Of a DNA stretch of 64,000 nt, positions 35,183 to 44,507 are shown piece by piece. Each line of letters opens with the position of its first letter. Position 1 is the first letter of the stretch. Origin of the DNA: Sphingomonadales bacterium Ga0077559 (GTDB taxonomy: Bacteria; Pseudomonadota; Alphaproteobacteria; Sphingomonadales; Sphingomonadaceae). The translations under genes were made by a program, and so were the position numbers. The stretch covers positions 38,310 to 102,309 of the forward strand of contig LNFK01000078.1 of NCBI GenBank assembly GCA_001464315.1, read 5' to 3'. The notes beneath the pieces were generated by a model that was not told where the DNA came from, ran no database searches, and saw nothing but the letters and a program-made list of their open reading frames with translations.

Positions 35183-35845
35183 ATGTCCAGCGCCGTCCGC
35201 ATCGCGCCTTCCATATTGTCAGCCGACTTTGCGCGGCTCGGCGAAGAAGTGCGCGCGATTGATGAAGCTGGGTGCGACTGGATCCATGTCGATGTGATGG
35301 ACGGGCATTTTGTGCCGAACATCACCATTGGCCCAGCAGTTGTAAAGGCGCTCCGTAGGCACAGCGCAAAGCCGTTCGACGTCCATCTGATGATTTCGCC
35401 AGTCGACAATTATGTGAAGGATTTCGCCGACGCGGGCGCCGACATCATCTCGTTCCATCCTGAGGCAGGCCCGCACGCGCATCGCACGGTACAACTGATC
35501 AAATCGCTGGGTAAAATGGCGGGTGTCGTTCTCAATCCAGCAACACCTGCGAAAATGCTCGATTATCTGATTGATGACGTCGATCTTGTTCTGGTGATGA
35601 GCGTCAATCCGGGCTTTGGCGGGCAGAGTTTCATATCGAGCCAGCTGCGCAAGATTGAAGCGATCCGAAAGATGATTGAAAAGACTGGCCGCGATATCCG
35701 GCTTGAAGTCGACGGCGGTATCACAACCGAAACCGCACCGCTGGCGATTTCGGCGGGCGCGGATACGCTGGTGGCGGGCACGGCGACTTTCAAAGGCGGA
35801 CCAGACCAATATGCCGCCAATATCCGGGCTTTGAGGGGTGAATGA
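35183..35845 (+). CDS. rpe: Ribulose-phosphate 3-epimerase
   Basis: Interconverts ribulose and xylulose 5-phosphate in the pentose phosphate pathway. The TIM-barrel protein of 220 residues has [34 protein letters not shown] (metal ligands, ~32-48), HLMI (~68), [13 protein letters not shown] (~140) and LEVDGGI (~175). Its stop overlaps the next start by 4 bp (ATGA). Confidence 0.97.
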   Translation: MSSAVRIAPSILSADFARLGEEVRAIDEAGCDWIHVDVMDGHFVPNITIGPAVVKALRRHSAKPFDVHLMISPVDNYVKDFADAGADIISFHPEAGPHAHRTVQLIKSLGKMAGVVLNPATPAKMLDYLIDDVDLVLVMSVNPGFGGQSFISSQLRKIEAIRKMIEKTGRDIRLEVDGGITTETAPLAISAGADTLVAGTATFKGGPDQYAANIRALRGE

Positions 35846-37560
35846 CCGTAAGCGATGCGGGCAGCAATGAACAACGGCAGGCGGCATTGATCGTTAGGCC
35901 TAAAGGTGCCGGCCAGACTCTCCTCGAACGACTATCGCTAGAATTTTACAAGTTAACATGGCGCACCCCGCTGCACAACGGGCGGCTAAAAGGCAAGGTG
36001 CCGTTGCGGCTACTCGCCGTGCCCCAAGACCCGCTGAAAGGTAGCATGGCGCGGGGTCAGTCGCTGCGCGTGGGCAAATTCCATTATCACGGGTTTGAAC
36101 AGCCGTTTGACGGGCTCGATTATCAGAAACTTACCCTCCCGCCCGCGCTTACCGATTACATCCACCGCTTCGACTGGCTACGCGATCTTGCATCGGCAAC
36201 CAATCGCGGTGAGGGCGCACCGGTGGCAGCACAGATTGCGGACGCCTGGCTGGTCGCCAATGGCATGAAAACACGCGAGCCTGCCTGGCGGGTCGACAAT
36301 TGCGCATGGCGGCTGCTCAATATGGCGGCGGGTTCGCCGTTTCTGCTGACCAGCACCGATCCCATTTACCGGTCGCGCGTTATCAACCATTTCGCGCGTG
36401 TTGCGCGCCATCTCGACCAGAGTGCACCGCGCGCGCAAAGCCATTTTGCCAAAAGTGTCGGTTGGGCTGGCGTCGTTGCTGCGTCGTTGCTGCTTCCCGA
36501 CGGCAAGGCTCGGCGTGCGGTAGGCGAAAACGGATTGGCAGAAGCACTGCGCGCGACAATTTTCCCTGACGGCGGGGTAGTGTCGCGCTCGCCTGTCCAG
36601 CTGATGGAGCTTATCGGGCTGCTGAGCCTGCTCAAGCAATGTTTCGATGCACGAGATGAAATGGTGCCCGCCTTTCTGGCCGACGCCTTGGGCCGTGCGG
36701 TCCCGGCTCTGCTCGGTTTGACGCATGCCGATGGCGGGCTTGGCGCATGGCAAGGCTCAGCACACATAGCCGCCGAGCAAATCGAAGCGCTGGTCGCAGC
36801 AAGTGAAGTACGCGCGCGTCCGCACCGGCAGGCGCTCGATTGGGGCTATCAGCGGGTGTCTGCGGGCAAGTCGGTTTTGCTGCTTGATGCCGGGCCGCCG
36901 CCATTGGCGCGGCAATCGGCGTCGGGTTGCGCCTCGACGCTGGCTTTTGAATTATCGCATGGTGGTCAGCGCATTATCGTTAACTGCGGCGGCGCGGCTT
37001 TGGTTGGGGCGACCATTCCGGCGGCGTTGGCAAGAGGGTTGCGCACCACAGCCGCGCACTCCACCTTATGCATCAATGACACCAATTCGACCGCGATCCT
37101 GCCTGGCGGCCAGCTTGGCAAGGGCGTCGCCGAAGTTGGCCTTGAGCGCCGCGACGTCGATTCTGCCACGCGCATCGAGGCGAGCCATGACGGCTATGTA
37201 CGCAGCTTTGGTTATAATCATTCGCGCCTGCTGATCCTGCGTTCCGACGGCATGGAATTACGTGGCGAAGATACGTTGGTTCCGGAAGGAAAACCCAAGG
37301 ACGGAACCCCTGTGCATGTGCGTTTTCACTTGGGGCCAGAGATCGAAATCACCCCGACCGACAACAAGCAAACCGCGCTGCTGCGCATGGCCGATGGCAG
37401 TAACTGGGCCTTTGCAGCGGCGGGCGGAACGCTCTCAATCGATGACAGCCTTTGGGTCGATGAAGAGGGTCGTCCGCACCCAACGCGCCAGCTTGTGATT
37501 GCCGCCGACACTGGTAAAGGCGGCCTCACCATCGGCTGGCAGCTGCGCCATTTAGGATAG
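35842..37560 (+). CDS. Heparinase II/III family protein
   Basis: A 572-residue protein with an N-terminal alpha/alpha toroid (about 60-320) and a C-terminal beta-sandwich with heparinase II/III-like features (about 350-560: [62 protein letters not shown]). The family includes polysaccharide lyases. No clear signal peptide is seen, so cytoplasmic location or unusual export is possible. It sits between rpe and purH with 4-bp overlap upstream and 4-bp gap downstream. This conserved but odd context suggests a cell-envelope rather than catabolic role. Confidence 0.85.
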   Translation: MTVSDAGSNEQRQAALIVRPKGAGQTLLERLSLEFYKLTWRTPLHNGRLKGKVPLRLLAVPQDPLKGSMARGQSLRVGKFHYHGFEQPFDGLDYQKLTLPPALTDYIHRFDWLRDLASATNRGEGAPVAAQIADAWLVANGMKTREPAWRVDNCAWRLLNMAAGSPFLLTSTDPIYRSRVINHFARVARHLDQSAPRAQSHFAKSVGWAGVVAASLLLPDGKARRAVGENGLAEALRATIFPDGGVVSRSPVQLMELIGLLSLLKQCFDARDEMVPAFLADALGRAVPALLGLTHADGGLGAWQGSAHIAAEQIEALVAASEVRARPHRQALDWGYQRVSAGKSVLLLDAGPPPLARQSASGCASTLAFELSHGGQRIIVNCGGAALVGATIPAALARGLRTTAAHSTLCINDTNSTAILPGGQLGKGVAEVGLERRDVDSATRIEASHDGYVRSFGYNHSRLLILRSDGMELRGEDTLVPEGKPKDGTPVHVRFHLGPEIEITPTDNKQTALLRMADGSNWAFAAAGGTLSIDDSLWVDEEGRPHPTRQLVIAADTGKGGLTIGWQLRHLG

Positions 37561-37564
37561 AAAT

Positions 37565-39154
37565 ATGCAAGACGTCGTCATCAAACGCGCTCTGTTATCG
37601 GTTTCGGAAAAAGCCGGGTTGGTTGAACTTGGCCATGCGCTGGCGGCGCGGCATGTTGAGCTGGTATCGACCGGCGGCACCGCGAAAACGCTGCGCGACG
37701 CTGGACTGCAGGTCAAAGACGTCAGCGAACTCACCGGCTTTCCGGAGATGATGGATGGGCGGGTAAAGACGCTGCATCCCAAAGTGCATGGCGGTTTGCT
37801 CGCCGTCCGCGATGATCCCGAGCACATGGCGGCCATGAAAATGCACGATATCGGGGCAATCGATCTGGTTGTGGTCAATCTTTACCCGTTCGCGCAGACG
37901 GTCATGAAAGGCGCAAGCCGTGACGAGATTATCGAGAATATCGATATTGGCGGACCGTCGATGGTTCGCAGCGCGGCTAAAAATCATGCCTATGTGACCA
38001 TCGTCACTGACCCAGCCGATTATGACAATCTGATTGCCGAGCTGGAGGAAAGCGGAGGCAAAACTTCCTATGACTTCCGCCGCAAATGCGCCGCCAAGGC
38101 CTATTCGGCGACCGCAGCTTATGACAGTATGATCAGTCAATGGTTCGCCTTTGCCGACCAGCAGCAGCTGTTTCCCGACATGCTGGCGGTCAACGGCAAT
38201 CGCGTGACCGAACTCCGCTACGGCGAAAATCCTCACCAGCGAGCTGCGCTTTACGTTCCGGTTGGACCGCACGGATCAGGGATCACACAAGCTGAGCAGG
38301 TTCAGGGTAAGGAACTTTCGTACAACAATTACAATGACGCCGATGCAGCGTTGGAGCTAGTCAGCGAATTTCGCGATGGCCCGCCGACGGTGGTGATCGT
38401 CAAGCACGCTAATCCGTGCGGCGTCGCGACCGGCGAAACGTTGATCGAGGCTTATCGCGCTGCGCTGGAGTGCGACAGCGTATCGGCGTTTGGCGGTATT
38501 GTTGCGGTAAACCGCCCTCTTGACGGCGCGACCGCCGAAGCGATTACCGAAATTTTTACAGAGGTCGTGGCGGCTCCGTCTGCGGATGATGCGGCGAAGG
38601 CCGTATTTGCCAAGAAGAAGAATTTGCGGCTGTTGCTGACGGGTGACTTGCCCGATCCGAAACGCGGTGGGCTCGAGATCAAGCCGATCACCGGCGGGTT
38701 GCTGGTGCAGTCGCGCGACAACGGTCATGTTGCTGATAGCGAATTCAAGGTCGTGACCAAACGCACGCCAAGCGCCCAGGAACTGGCCGATTGCCGCTTT
38801 GCGTGGACCGTTGCCAAGCATGTCAAATCGAATGCGATTGTCTACGCTAAAGACGGCGCGACGGCAGGGATTGGTGCGGGACAGATGAACCGCCGCGATA
38901 GCGCGCGGATCGCTGCGATCAAGGCGCAAGAGGCCGCTGAAACCTATGGTTGGGGCGAAGCCCGCACGGTCGGATCGGCTGTCGCGTCGGACGCCTTCTT
39001 CCCGTTCGCCGACGGTTTGCTCACTGCCGCCGAAGCTGGCGCGACGGCGGTTATTCAACCCGGTGGATCAATGCGCGACGACGAAGTAATCGCCGCCGCC
39101 GATGAAGCTGGCCTTGCCATGGTCTTCACCGGCATGCGGCATTTTCGGCATTAA
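37565..39154 (+). CDS. purH: Bifunctional AICAR transformylase / IMP cyclohydrolase
   Basis: Carries out the last two steps of purine synthesis to IMP. The N-terminal MGS-like cyclohydrolase domain (about 1-190: [44 protein letters not shown]) precedes the AICARFT domain with LRYGENPHQ (~220), [12 protein letters not shown] (Lys-His, ~280) and [18 protein letters not shown]. Its 529 residues match the family. Short hairpin and converging helicase gene follow. Confidence 0.97.
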   Translation: MQDVVIKRALLSVSEKAGLVELGHALAARHVELVSTGGTAKTLRDAGLQVKDVSELTGFPEMMDGRVKTLHPKVHGGLLAVRDDPEHMAAMKMHDIGAIDLVVVNLYPFAQTVMKGASRDEIIENIDIGGPSMVRSAAKNHAYVTIVTDPADYDNLIAELEESGGKTSYDFRRKCAAKAYSATAAYDSMISQWFAFADQQQLFPDMLAVNGNRVTELRYGENPHQRAALYVPVGPHGSGITQAEQVQGKELSYNNYNDADAALELVSEFRDGPPTVVIVKHANPCGVATGETLIEAYRAALECDSVSAFGGIVAVNRPLDGATAEAITEIFTEVVAAPSADDAAKAVFAKKKNLRLLLTGDLPDPKRGGLEIKPITGGLLVQSRDNGHVADSEFKVVTKRTPSAQELADCRFAWTVAKHVKSNAIVYAKDGATAGIGAGQMNRRDSARIAAIKAQEAAETYGWGEARTVGSAVASDAFFPFADGLLTAAEAGATAVIQPGGSMRDDEVIAAADEAGLAMVFTGMRHFRH

Positions 39155-39159
39155 ACACT

Positions 39160-39181
39160 CCCCTCCTGCGTACGGGAGGGG
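39160..39181. terminator. GC-rich hairpin between purH and DEAD-box gene
   Basis: CCCCTCC (39160-39166) pairs with GGAGGGG (39175-39181) around an 8-nt loop, in the 38-bp convergent gap. No U-tract. It resembles fragments of the CCCCTCC/GGAGGGG extragenic repeats common in sphingomonads. Confidence 0.4.
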
Positions 39182-39192
39182 GGGACTCGTCC

Positions 39193-40734
39193 TTACCCAG
39201 CCCGTTTTACCGGACCCCTGAAGTTGCCATTGCCGCCCTTTTTGGGACCGTAATTGCGCGCAGGTGCGCCTGGGTCGCGGCGGTTTTCGCTACGGGCGGC
39301 AAAGGCGCGGTCTGCGGTCGGGCGACGATCGCCGCTTGGCGCGTTGTCGTTGCGTGGGCGTGGCGTTGCAGCACCTTCACGGCTTCCATCACGCGGGCCA
39401 ACACCTGGCTGCCAGCCGCCTTGCGGGGCGTGGGTGCGATTGCGGGTTTCGCCGTTGCGGCCAGTGCCGCCATTGTTGCCGCCAAGTTTCTTGCCGGCGT
39501 AGTTGGTACGTCCGCCGCCTGGATGACCACCACCGCGACCTCCGCGTGATCCTTCGGGCTTTTTGTCAGCGGCTGGCGGCGGCAATGCCGCAACCGCTGC
39601 GCGGAAACCTTCGGGCAGACCCAAAGTCATTGCGCGAACGCCGGTCAGGCGCTCAATATCTTTCATATAGCCGCGTTCATCGCCAGCGACGAAGCTCATC
39701 GCCACGCCTTCACGGCCCGCACGTGCAGTACGGCCGATGCGGTGGACATATTGCTCGGGCACGTTGGGAAGTTCAAAATTGAACACGTGGCTGACGCCGG
39801 GGACGTCGATGCCGCGTGCTGCGATGTCTGTGGCAACGAGAATCTTGATCTTGCCGTCACGGAAAGCCTGCAGCGCAGCGGTGCGCTGACCTTGTGATTT
39901 GTTGCCGTGGATTGCGGCGGACTGGATACCTGCGCCTGCAAGGCCGCGCACAACACGATCAGCGCCATGCTTGGTACGGGTGAAAACAAGTGCGCGGTCG
40001 ATGTCTTCGCTTTGCAGCTTGAGCGTCAGCAAAGTTTGCTTTTCGCGCTGTTCGACAAAGGTCACGAACTGCTCGACTCGCTCAGCGGTGGTCGCGGCAG
40101 GCGCAACTGAGACGCGGACAGGATTGTTGAGGAAACGGTTGCCAAGCTCCGCGATCGCCTTTGGCATTGTTGCCGAGAAGAACAGCGTCTGGCGCTGCTT
40201 TGGCAGCAACTGGTCGATGCGCTTCAACGCGTGGATGAAGCCCAGGTCCATCATCTGGTCGGCTTCGTCGAGAACGAAGATTTCAACGTCCTTGAGCGTT
40301 ACCGCGCGCTGCTCGATCAGATCGATCAAACGGCCCGGGGTGGCGACGAGGATATCGACGCCGCCAGCAAGGCGCTTTTTCTGGCTGAAAATCGGCATGC
40401 CGCCGAAAACGCAATCGACCTTGAGGCCGAGGAACTTGCCATAGGTGCGGAAGCTATCGGCAATCTGTGCCGCGAGTTCGCGGGTTGGCGAGAGCACCAG
40501 CATGCGGCAGCTATATTGCTGACGCGCTTTTGGCTTTGTGGCGAAATGGTGGAGCGATGGCAATGCAAACGCCGCCGTCTTGCCCGTGCCGGTCTGCGCG
40601 ATACCGCAAAGGTCGCGGCCTTGCAGCAACGACGGGATCGCCTGTTGCTGGATCGGAGTAGGGGTATCATATCCAGCGGCTTCAAGCGCCTTGAGGATAG
40701 GTTGGGCAAGGCCCAGGTCTTGGAAAAAAGACAT
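39193..40734 (-). CDS. DEAD-box ATP-dependent RNA helicase (RhlE-like)
   Basis: A 513-residue helicase. The two RecA-like domains carry Q-motif PTPIQQQAIP (~23), AQTGTGKTAAF motif I (~45), PTRELAAQ, DEADQM motif II (~156), SAT motif III, and HRIGRTARAGREG motif VI (~330). The last ~120 residues are a Gly/Arg/Asn-rich disordered tail likely to bind RNA. The frame starts upstream at a TTG (40767), but the ATG at 40734 (MSFFQDLG) is correct by family. A long upstream gap may include a cold-responsive leader, as for other RhlE/DeaD genes (inference). Confidence 0.94.
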   Translation of the reverse strand: MSFFQDLGLAQPILKALEAAGYDTPTPIQQQAIPSLLQGRDLCGIAQTGTGKTAAFALPSLHHFATKPKARQQYSCRMLVLSPTRELAAQIADSFRTYGKFLGLKVDCVFGGMPIFSQKKRLAGGVDILVATPGRLIDLIEQRAVTLKDVEIFVLDEADQMMDLGFIHALKRIDQLLPKQRQTLFFSATMPKAIAELGNRFLNNPVRVSVAPAATTAERVEQFVTFVEQREKQTLLTLKLQSEDIDRALVFTRTKHGADRVVRGLAGAGIQSAAIHGNKSQGQRTAALQAFRDGKIKILVATDIAARGIDVPGVSHVFNFELPNVPEQYVHRIGRTARAGREGVAMSFVAGDERGYMKDIERLTGVRAMTLGLPEGFRAAVAALPPPAADKKPEGSRGGRGGGHPGGGRTNYAGKKLGGNNGGTGRNGETRNRTHAPQGGWQPGVGPRDGSREGAATPRPRNDNAPSGDRRPTADRAFAARSENRRDPGAPARNYGPKKGGNGNFRGPVKRAG

Positions 40735-41119
40735 AGTAATACTTTCAGTAAAATTGTCACAGCCCAAGGCGCGCGTCCTTAAATCAGGACCGCACGGGCG
40801 CGACGGCAGGTGTTCGGGAGCAGCTTGTGCCGACCCGTTGGAAACAACCCTGCGTGATATGGGAAGCCTCTAATCTTACGCATCTTGTTCGATTGGCGAG
40901 GCCACCATTTGCGGCCCTCACGCTGCCAATACTGCGGCGGTCTTGTCCGCTCGCCTCATGCGCTTGGCGTCTGTATGGTCGGATATCGGGCAAAAAGCAA
41001 GTTGTTTGTGCAACGCAGCAACAATCTTGCGCGCAGTTCAATTCGCAAGGTCTTATTAACCATCTATTAGGGCATTTCGTTCAGACCTCTTTCCAATGCT
41101 TTTCAGTGGGGAAAATCAA
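40735..41119. other. Intergenic region between divergent helicase and oxidoreductase genes
   Basis: This 385-bp gap has no convincing gene on either strand. Short reading frames across it have no family resemblance. A possible plus-strand promoter is TTCGCA (41042-41047), 17 bp, TATTAG (41065-41070), before the oxidoreductase gene. Confidence 0.55.
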
Positions 41120-42691
41120 GTGACTATTAAGGGGCAAAATGAAGTCGACGTGGCAATCATTGGTGCGGGACCCGCGGGTCTGACCGCTGCCTATTTGCTG
41201 ACCAAAAAAGGCTATAGCGTCACCGTCATCGAAAAAGACGAACGCTATGTCGGCGGCATCAGCCGTACCGTAGAAGTCGACGGATACCGCTTCGACATTG
41301 GCGGCCATCGCTTTTTCTCCAAGTCGAAAGAGGTCGTTGACCTCTGGAACGAAATCCTGCCCGATGATTTCATTCAGCGCCCGCGCATGAGCCGCATCTA
41401 TTATGAAGGCAAATTCTACAGCTACCCGCTGCGCGCGTTCGAAGCTTTGTTCAATCTTGGTATTATTCGGTCAACCCTGTGCATGGCGAGCTATGTCAAG
41501 GCAAAGGCCTTCCCTAACAAAAATGTCCGCAGCTTTCAGGACTGGACCGTCAACCAGTTCGGTCACAAATTATTTTCGATCTTCTTCAAAACCTATACTG
41601 AAAAAGTATGGGGTATGCCGTGCGATGAAATGTCGGCGGATTGGGCGGCGCAGCGCATTAAGGGGCTGAGCCTAGGCGCAGCAGTTATGGACGGGCTGAA
41701 GCGGTCGCTCGGCCTCAATGGGCGTCCCAATGACGGCATGGAAACCAAGACATTGCTCGAAACCTTCCGCTATCCGCGGCTGGGACCGGGCATGATGTGG
41801 GATGCCGCGCGCGATTTCGTTGTTGCCAAGGGTAACACGGTTCTGATGGGCCATAGCTTCAAGCAATTGGCGCAGGATGCCGAGGGTAACTGGCGCATGT
41901 CGGCGACCAAGGCCGATGGTAGCGAAGCCGTTATCACCGCCAAGCATGTTATCAGCAGCGCGCCGATGCGCGAACTGTCGGCGCGTATTCATCCGCTGCC
42001 GCAAACATCATTGCAGGCGAACAACCTGCGCTACCGCGACTTCCTGACCGTTGCGTTGATGATCAAGTCGGACGACCTGTTCCCCGACAACTGGATATAT
42101 ATCCACGACAGCAAAGTTCAGGTTGGCCGCGTACAGAATTTCCGTAGCTGGTCGCCTGAAATGGTGCCCGATCCTTCCATCGCCTGTGTCGGCCTTGAAT
42201 ATTTCTGCTTTGAAAATGACAATCTCTGGGCATCGAGCGATGCCGATCTGATCGAACTCGCCAAAAAGGAAATGGGCATATTAGGCCTCTGCAAACCCGA
42301 AGACGTAGTCGGTGGCGCGGTCGTCCGTCAGGAAAAGGCTTACCCCGTTTACGACGATGATTATGCCGCGAATGTGGAAGCCATGCGCGCTGAATTGGAA
42401 GGCAAGTTCCCCACGCTGCATATGGTCGGACGTAACGGCATGCACCGGTATAACAATCAGGATCACGCGATGATGACGTCGATGCTTACGGTAGAAAATA
42501 TCATTGCCGGCGCCCGCGTCTTCAATATCTGGAACGTCAACGAAGACGCCGAGTATCATGAAGCGGGCGACGAGGGCGAGCAGCAGGTCATCGCGGCCAA
42601 GGTTAGCGAAGACCAAGCAGCTGCGTTGACCTCTGAACGCGACGTGCCGCAAAGGATCGAAAAGGGTGAAGCGCCCCGCAAGGCCGCTTAA
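41120..42691 (+). CDS. FAD-dependent amine-oxidase-like oxidoreductase
   Basis: A 523-residue flavoprotein of the protoporphyrinogen oxidase / UDP-galactopyranose mutase-like group (COG1232-type). The Rossmann FAD motif VAIIGAGPAGLTAAYLL (~12-28) is followed by YVGGISRTVEVDGYRFDIGGHRFFS (~50-75), and the late HMVGRNGMHRYNNQDHAMMTSMLTVENI closes the FAD site. The GTG at 41120 has GGGGA 8 nt upstream; the in-frame ATG at 41096 has no ribosome site. It is 5 bp before gtrA, at the head of a cell-surface cassette. The reaction is unknown. Confidence 0.87.
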   Translation: MTIKGQNEVDVAIIGAGPAGLTAAYLLTKKGYSVTVIEKDERYVGGISRTVEVDGYRFDIGGHRFFSKSKEVVDLWNEILPDDFIQRPRMSRIYYEGKFYSYPLRAFEALFNLGIIRSTLCMASYVKAKAFPNKNVRSFQDWTVNQFGHKLFSIFFKTYTEKVWGMPCDEMSADWAAQRIKGLSLGAAVMDGLKRSLGLNGRPNDGMETKTLLETFRYPRLGPGMMWDAARDFVVAKGNTVLMGHSFKQLAQDAEGNWRMSATKADGSEAVITAKHVISSAPMRELSARIHPLPQTSLQANNLRYRDFLTVALMIKSDDLFPDNWIYIHDSKVQVGRVQNFRSWSPEMVPDPSIACVGLEYFCFENDNLWASSDADLIELAKKEMGILGLCKPEDVVGGAVVRQEKAYPVYDDDYAANVEAMRAELEGKFPTLHMVGRNGMHRYNNQDHAMMTSMLTVENIIAGARVFNIWNVNEDAEYHEAGDEGEQQVIAAKVSEDQAAALTSERDVPQRIEKGEAPRKAA

Positions 42692-42696
42692 GCAAT

Positions 42697-43107
42697 ATGG
42701 ACCGTGCCATCGCCTCTGCGCTGGTGCTGTGGCACCGGTTCACGATTACCCGCTATCTGGCGGCAAGCATCATCGCGCTGGCCTTTGACGTCGCCGTGTT
42801 CGCCAGCCTTGTCGCGCTCGGCAGCGACCCGACGATTGCCTCGGCGGCAGGCTATTGTGCAGGGATAGTCGTCCACTGGATGGTGAGCTCCAACATCGTC
42901 TTTACCGGCAAGACGCGGGATGGAGCGGCGTTACATATCCAGCGTGCCTTGTTCGCTGGATCGGCGCTTGTCGGCCTTGGTATGACAGTCGCCACAGTTG
43001 AAATATTAGGACGCGCAGGCGTTCACCCAATACCGTCGAAGGGTGTCGCAATCGGGATCAGTTTTGTCGCTGTCTATGCGATGCGCAAATGGGGCGTATT
43101 CCGGTGA
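42697..43107 (+). CDS. GtrA family membrane protein
   Basis: A 136-residue protein with four predicted transmembrane helices, of the GtrA/DPMS3 family, which is linked to moving polyprenyl-phosphate sugars across the membrane. FTITRYLAASIIALAFDVAVFASL and AAGYCAGIVVHWMVSSNIVFTGK match the family. It follows the FAD oxidoreductase by 5 bp and is overlapped by the next gene. Confidence 0.88.
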   Translation: MDRAIASALVLWHRFTITRYLAASIIALAFDVAVFASLVALGSDPTIASAAGYCAGIVVHWMVSSNIVFTGKTRDGAALHIQRALFAGSALVGLGMTVATVEILGRAGVHPIPSKGVAIGISFVAVYAMRKWGVFR

Positions 43108-44486
43108 CAGCAATCACGGCAGAGCTAGAACGTCCGGCCTTTTGGGGCGTGGACACCGAACTCAAAAAGTTCGGCAATTGGCTGCTGATTTGGGTAGTGC
43201 TCGCCAATGTTGGCTTTGCCGCGCTCTGGTTCTCCGGAGCGCCGCCTCGGCACATGGAAATCGTTTATGCGGGGCTTGTCGGTTTGGTCGTCAAACACTT
43301 CCCGTTTATTGTCCGCTACCTCTGCTTTGTCGCGATGATGGTGTTTTCAGGGCTGCATTTCGTCGGCGGCTTGTTCAACCTCAATATCGCATCATTACTG
43401 TACTCGCTGCAGTTCTTTGCCGAGATCAAACCTGGCAACTCGATCGACTATATCGCTGCCGCCATTGGCATCGTGATTGTCATGGGACTGGCGTGGACAC
43501 TGCTCAAGCGCGATACAAACTTCTCACGGCCCTTGCTGATTGCAGGAGCGGCTGGACTGTGCGTCACTCTCGCTGGCGTGGACATGTATATGGGCAAGGA
43601 CATGCGTGGTCACTATTTTCGCGCTGCCCCGGCAGGCGCGCTTTTCGGTTCAGCCACCGAAGCCAGCGGTTTTGCAGGCCGAGCCGATGGCAAAAGGCAT
43701 CTGGTGCTGATCGTCGTCGAGGCGATGGGCGTACCGCGCAATAATCCTGAAATGTCGCGGCTGTTGTTCGCGCCGCTCGTCGACAATGCCGCAGTCGCTG
43801 AACGCTATGACTTCAAACGCGGCACGGCGCCTTATTATAACAGCACAACGGCAGGGGAAATCCGCGAGCTTTGCGGGCGGTGGGGCGATTATTACGACCT
43901 GCTCGACCACAAGGACGAGGCTTGCCTACCAGCTATATTGGGCCGCCAGGGCTATAACACTCTGGCAATGCACAGCTTCACTGGCTCTTTTTTCAAGCGC
44001 GAGGACTGGTATCCGAATATCGGTTTTGCCAAACGCGAATTTGACAAGGATATGGTAGCCGCGGGCGCCGAACGATGCGGCGGTGTGTTCCCAGGTGCGT
44101 GCGACCGGCAAATTCCGCGGCAAATTTCCGCTAAGCTGAAAGCCGCCAAACAGCCTACTTTCCTCTATTGGCTAACGCTTAATTCGCATCTGCCTGTTCC
44201 TGCGGGTCTCAATCTTAACGTTGACAATTGCGAACGCATTTCGCCCTTTTTGAAGGCGGAGTTCCCGCAAATCTGCCGCCAGTTCGCAATCTATCATGAT
44301 ATCCAGACGGCGCTCGCAAGCGAAATCTCAGCTGCCGATTTTCCCGATGCTGACATATTGTTGGTGGGCGACCATATGCCGCCCTATTTCGACCGGCATC
44401 ACCGTACGCAGTTTGACCCGGAGCATGTGCCGTGGTTACTCCTGCGCCGCAAGGATGTAGGCGACAACGCAATCGCTGCGCGTTAA
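43104..44486 (+). CDS. Sulfatase-fold membrane enzyme (LtaS/EptA-like)
   Basis: A 460-residue protein with an N-terminal membrane part of about five helices (to ~165) and a periplasmic alkaline-phosphatase-superfamily domain. LVLIVVEAMGVPRNN (~203) carries the first metal Glu, YYNSTTAGEIRELCG (~250) the candidate Thr nucleophile, and LLVGDHMPPYFDRHH (~425) the late metal Asp-His. This pattern fits transferases of phosphoethanolamine or phosphoglycerol to glycans or lipids. GTG at 43104 overlaps the gtrA stop as GTGA with GGGG upstream; ATG at 43089 is the alternative. Confidence 0.85.
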   Translation: MTAITAELERPAFWGVDTELKKFGNWLLIWVVLANVGFAALWFSGAPPRHMEIVYAGLVGLVVKHFPFIVRYLCFVAMMVFSGLHFVGGLFNLNIASLLYSLQFFAEIKPGNSIDYIAAAIGIVIVMGLAWTLLKRDTNFSRPLLIAGAAGLCVTLAGVDMYMGKDMRGHYFRAAPAGALFGSATEASGFAGRADGKRHLVLIVVEAMGVPRNNPEMSRLLFAPLVDNAAVAERYDFKRGTAPYYNSTTAGEIRELCGRWGDYYDLLDHKDEACLPAILGRQGYNTLAMHSFTGSFFKREDWYPNIGFAKREFDKDMVAAGAERCGGVFPGACDRQIPRQISAKLKAAKQPTFLYWLTLNSHLPVPAGLNLNVDNCERISPFLKAEFPQICRQFAIYHDIQTALASEISAADFPDADILLVGDHMPPYFDRHHRTQFDPEHVPWLLLRRKDVGDNAIAAR

Positions 44487-44507
44487 AGTAGCGTCCGGGG
44501 GGACTTC

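Noticed and set aside
38357..39058. 233-codon minus-strand frame inside purH
   Set aside because: Antisense shadow of a conserved gene, with low-complexity Arg-rich translation and no family motif.
40801..40830. SRP RNA-like CAGG...AGCAGC motif upstream of the helicase gene
   Set aside because: The loop is only 8 nt and the inner helix does not pair as in SRP domain IV. The flanks do not form the long hairpin, so it looks like coincidence.
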